From contig LDIV01000005.1 in assembly GCA_001468855.1 (NCBI GenBank), forward strand, positions 94,048 to 111,414: a DNA stretch of 17,367 nucleotides. Reading direction: 5' to 3'. The position numbers and the translations under genes were made by a program. Below, one piece after another: positions 15,166 through 17,367 of the stretch; position 1 is the stretch's first letter; each line of letters begins with the position of its first letter. The DNA is from a candidate division TM6 bacterium UASB124 (GTDB lineage Bacteria; Dependentiae; Babeliae; Babeliales; RVW-14). Below the pieces are notes generated by a model. The model was not told the DNA's origin, did not search any database, and saw only the letters and a list, made by a program, of their open reading frames with translations.

Positions 15166-16563
15166 ATGGCAATCCATAAGGGGAAGTTTTTGTTTCGTGT
15201 TCAAAATTATTTGCAAATTGATAGATATGACTTAATTAAGCTCGCTTTTGGTACAATAATATTTTTCTTCATTATAGGCTCATATTCAATCCTAAGGTCA
15301 CTTAAAACGTCTGTTTTTCTTGGAATGGTTGGCAGAGAATGGGAACCCATTTCTAAAATTCTCACCATTGCTATTACAATTCCTGCCATGATGCTTCATG
15401 CAAAAATCACCGACTCTTTTAAGCGGCACCAAGTTGTATATTGTTTCTTAGGATTTTATGCCATCGCAACCATAATTTTTGCTATCTTATTCGCACACCC
15501 TATATATGGTATTTCTAACACACAAATAAGCCCTTATCGTATCACTGGATGGGCATTTGAATTGTGCATGGACTTGTTTCAAGCTTTAATCGTTGGCACG
15601 TTTTGGAGTTTTCTTAATTCCATTAATACGCCAGCTATGGCATCTAAAACATACAGTTACATTGTTGCTGGATCACGAATTGGCGGTATGTTAGCCGCTT
15701 TTTTAAGCTATTTCTTTTTAGAAAAAACTACAAGCCCAGGGACTGTGACCATCCCATTATTAACTGGTTGCACCTCAATTTTTTTAATATTAGCAATGCT
15801 TTGTATTTATTTTATTACGCACAAAGTCCCTGCAGAACATTTACACGGATATGAAGCAGCATATAAAGTCGATCAAACGCAAGAGAAAACAAAAGTACAT
15901 ACCAGTGTCTTTGAAGGCCTCAAATTAATGTTATCGCAACCATATGTTATGGGCATATTTGGGCTTGTTTTCAGCTTTGAGGTCATTAATATAATATTTG
16001 ATTATCAAATGCACGTACTTATGTCAGTAGAAACCGGTAATGAGATTACTGCTATGAGTTCGTTTATGCTCCTTTATACAGGATCATTTCAACTCTTAAG
16101 TTTTGTTTTTGCTCTTTTTGGAACTTCTACTCTTATCAGATTTTTTGGTATTAGATTTTGTTTGTTAATTATGCCTATCGCTACGATATTTTTAGCAGTA
16201 TTACCGCTATTATGCCCTAAATTACTTATGATTTTTATTGTTATGGTAATATTACGCGCGCTCAATTACGGCTTTAACCACCCATTACGAGAGATGCTCT
16301 TTATTCCAACAACTAAAGATATTAGGTTTAAATCCAAAGCATGGATTGAATCATTTGGCCGTACTGTATCTAAAACTACAGGCTCAACGTTCAATTACAT
16401 CACTACCTACCTCAAAATTCCATACTTTTGCCTTGCAACAGGATCATTTTTATCGGTTATTCTCTCGATTGTTTGGGCTTTCATGGCCTTTGCAGTAGGA
16501 CAAACCTACAACAAAACCATTGAATCAAATTTGGTTATTGGGAAAAATGTTGAATGCAAATAA
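15166..16563 (+). CDS. NTT/Tlc-family nucleotide transporter, second of tandem pair
   Basis: A 465-residue paralog of the preceding gene with the same membrane layout. Shared blocks include YSILRSLKTSVF in the first segment (Arg44, Lys47, closer to the canonical LRxxKD motif than its neighbour), KRHQVVYCF, FAHPIYGISNT, TFWSFLNSINTP, VPAEHLHGYEAAY, FEVINIIFDYQ, and REMLFIPTTKDIRFKSK near 375. The two proteins align along their full length, so they arose by tandem duplication, but they are well diverged and may carry different substrates. A purine-rich ribosome site (AAGGAAGAGGG) precedes ATG. Downstream is an IS200 relic, and no intrinsic terminator is visible before it. Confidence 0.85.
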   Translation: MAIHKGKFLFRVQNYLQIDRYDLIKLAFGTIIFFFIIGSYSILRSLKTSVFLGMVGREWEPISKILTIAITIPAMMLHAKITDSFKRHQVVYCFLGFYAIATIIFAILFAHPIYGISNTQISPYRITGWAFELCMDLFQALIVGTFWSFLNSINTPAMASKTYSYIVAGSRIGGMLAAFLSYFFLEKTTSPGTVTIPLLTGCTSIFLILAMLCIYFITHKVPAEHLHGYEAAYKVDQTQEKTKVHTSVFEGLKLMLSQPYVMGIFGLVFSFEVINIIFDYQMHVLMSVETGNEITAMSSFMLLYTGSFQLLSFVFALFGTSTLIRFFGIRFCLLIMPIATIFLAVLPLLCPKLLMIFIVMVILRALNYGFNHPLREMLFIPTTKDIRFKSKAWIESFGRTVSKTTGSTFNYITTYLKIPYFCLATGSFLSVILSIVWAFMAFAVGQTYNKTIESNLVIGKNVECK

Positions 16564-16596
16564 ACAATGCCTTATTTGTCTCCGTTTGTCTTTTTA

Positions 16597-16804
16597 GATT
16601 TATGGGGTTACAATGTCATCCCGATATAGCAGTAAGTAAGGTAGTGTAGCTGTTTAAGGGAAAAATCAGCAAAAGAATAAGACAGAAATTTCCAGGGTTA
16701 GAAGAAGTTTACCGGGGGATAGTTTCTGGGCATATAGATTTTTTGCAGAAACAGTTTGTTCGGTAAGTTTTGATGCAATTAAGAAATATGTTAGTAGCCA
16801 ATGA
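16597..16804 (+). pseudogene. tnpA pseudogene fragment, IS200-type transposase C-terminal half
   Basis: Reading in two frames gives PDIAVSKVV, a stop, LFKGKISKRIRQKFPGLEEV, then after a frameshift GDSFWAYRFFAETVCSVS and FDAIKKYVSSQ with a proper TGA stop at 16802-16804. This matches the C-terminal half of IS200 TnpA, including KKYVxxQ, whose Tyr is the expected nucleophile (Y127 in ISHp608). It preserves the C-terminus that copy 1 has lost, but with the 5' half gone, an internal stop and a frameshift it is non-functional. Confidence 0.8.
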
Positions 16805-16824
16805 TAGAATATACTGATACGGTG

Positions 16825-16852
16825 ATCGCCACGGCCTAAAGGCCGTGGCGAT
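16825..16852. repeat. Right-end hairpin of IS200 copy 2
   Basis: A perfect 12-bp stem, ATCGCCACGGCC pairing with GGCCGTGGCGAT, closed by the loop TAAA. The core 20 bases are identical to the hairpin at 7825-7844. It begins 20 bases after the tnpA stop codon. There is no T-run after it. Confidence 0.85.
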
Positions 16853-16885
16853 TTCAATAGAAACAAAAAAGAACGGGGGATTTAT

Positions 16886-17367
16886 ATGTTGAAGCAGTTG
16901 CTGCGTGGAATTTGTATAGGTCGAGGGGCTGTCGAATTATTTTGCGAGCGGTTTGTATGCATGTTTAGGGGATTTACTTTACGGACTCTTGTTAAGGTTA
17001 AGAGGCAAATATTGGCTCTTTTTTTAGGGATTGCTTTTGCAGCACCATCTATCTCTGCCATGTATAAAACGGGGACGAATTATGAACACGTTCCGCTTGC
17101 AATCCTTTTTGATCAAACTGGTTTTGAAAAACCGGAAAATGAAAACTTTGATGCTATGTTATGCGATTTTTTATTATTACTTACCTCAAAAGCGGCACCC
17201 ATTCTTGTAAGTGATTGTATTTTGTTCAATTTTATTTCTAGATACACAACAACATCCCCAGAAAATTTTAACAATATGGCCAAAGATGAACTTAATATTA
17301 AAGATCAACAATGGAAATTCGAATTTAAGGCTCAAGACTGGAAAATTTATCATGCTCCAAAGACTCG
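16886..17367 (+). CDS. Unrecognised protein with internal signal-like segment (3' end beyond window)
   Basis: An open frame of 160 codons from ATG 16886 to the window edge, translated by hand. GGGGGA lies 6 bases before this ATG, giving a plausible start. The hydrophobic segment ILALFLGIAFAAPSISA is typical of a secretion signal but begins only near residue 44, after an unusually long, basic and Cys-containing N-region. An internal ATG at 16961 (Met26) would give a more normal signal peptide. The mature part (from MYKTGTNYEH) is mixed polar and shows no motif I recognise, nor any Sel1, ankyrin or F-box pattern in the visible part. It lies directly after an IS200 relic. A secreted or envelope protein is the likely class; function is unknown. 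Confidence 0.6.
   Translation, partial: MLKQLLRGICIGRGAVELFCERFVCMFRGFTLRTLVKVKRQILALFLGIAFAAPSISAMYKTGTNYEHVPLAILFDQTGFEKPENENFDAMLCDFLLLLTSKAAPILVSDCILFNFISRYTTTSPENFNNMAKDELNIKDQQWKFEFKAQDWKIYHAPKT

Larger units (their letters stand above)
16597..16852 (+). mobile_element. Degenerate, 5'-truncated IS200/IS605-type element, copy 2
   Basis: The 3' half of the same element type as 7823-8334, here on the plus strand. DNA similarity to copy 1 is obvious over the tnpA 3' half and the end hairpin. The 5' half, including the catalytic HUH region and left end, is missing; similarity fades before about 16597. It fills most of the 322-base gap between the second tlc and the partial secreted-protein gene. 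Confidence 0.75.

Noticed and set aside
16666..16866. Minus-strand frame of 66 codons after the second tlc gene
   Set aside because: It is the antisense of IS200 copy 2 and runs through the end hairpin; there is no independent evidence of coding.
1..17367. CRISPR arrays, tRNA or rRNA genes
   Set aside because: I saw no regularly spaced direct repeats and no tRNA-like cloverleaf or rRNA-like segments when reading the intergenic regions.

Overview
The window is AT-rich DNA from a Gram-negative bacterium that most likely lives inside another cell. Three things point that way. There are two tandem nucleotide-transporter (NTT/Tlc) genes, a family typical of energy-parasitic intracellular bacteria. 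There is a Kdo transferase, which implies LPS. There are also several small exported proteins with no recognisable function. The combination would suit Dependentiae (TM6/Babeliales); Chlamydiae or Rickettsiales relatives are less likely because the transporters look divergent. This placement is inference from gene content, not a phylogenetic result.

Layout. On the left, a TatD-family nuclease gene (minus strand, 3' end off the window) is divergent from an HU-type DNA-binding protein gene. The HU gene overlaps by one base a CPBP-family membrane protease gene. An MGDG-synthase-like glycosyltransferase with an unexpected signal peptide follows, and its 3' end overlaps a convergent rodA gene. Next comes sbcC, the long coiled-coil subunit of the SbcCD nuclease, without sbcD nearby. 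From about 7.46 to 8.9 kb the minus strand carries an accessory island. It holds two 82-residue cysteine-rich exported paralogs, a 53-residue acidic Trp/Asp-rich exported peptide, and the wreck of an IS200-type transposon between the two paralogs. After a gene-free gap come waaA (kdtA) and a VOC-fold protein gene, closed by a strong bidirectional terminator shared with the convergent lon gene. A divergent intergenic region then leads to the two tandem tlc genes. A second, shorter IS200 remnant with the same end hairpin follows, and then the start of an unrecognised, probably secreted protein that runs off the right edge.

How they fit together. RodA, WaaA and the glycosyltransferase serve the envelope: peptidoglycan elongation, LPS core and glycolipid. 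HU, SbcC and TatD serve DNA. Lon and the CPBP protein serve protein turnover. The tandem NTT proteins probably import nucleotides or related host metabolites. The least explained part, and the best candidate for new biology, is the cluster of small exported proteins at 7463-8899, together with the partial secreted protein at the right edge. In both places an IS200 relic lies next to exported-protein genes.
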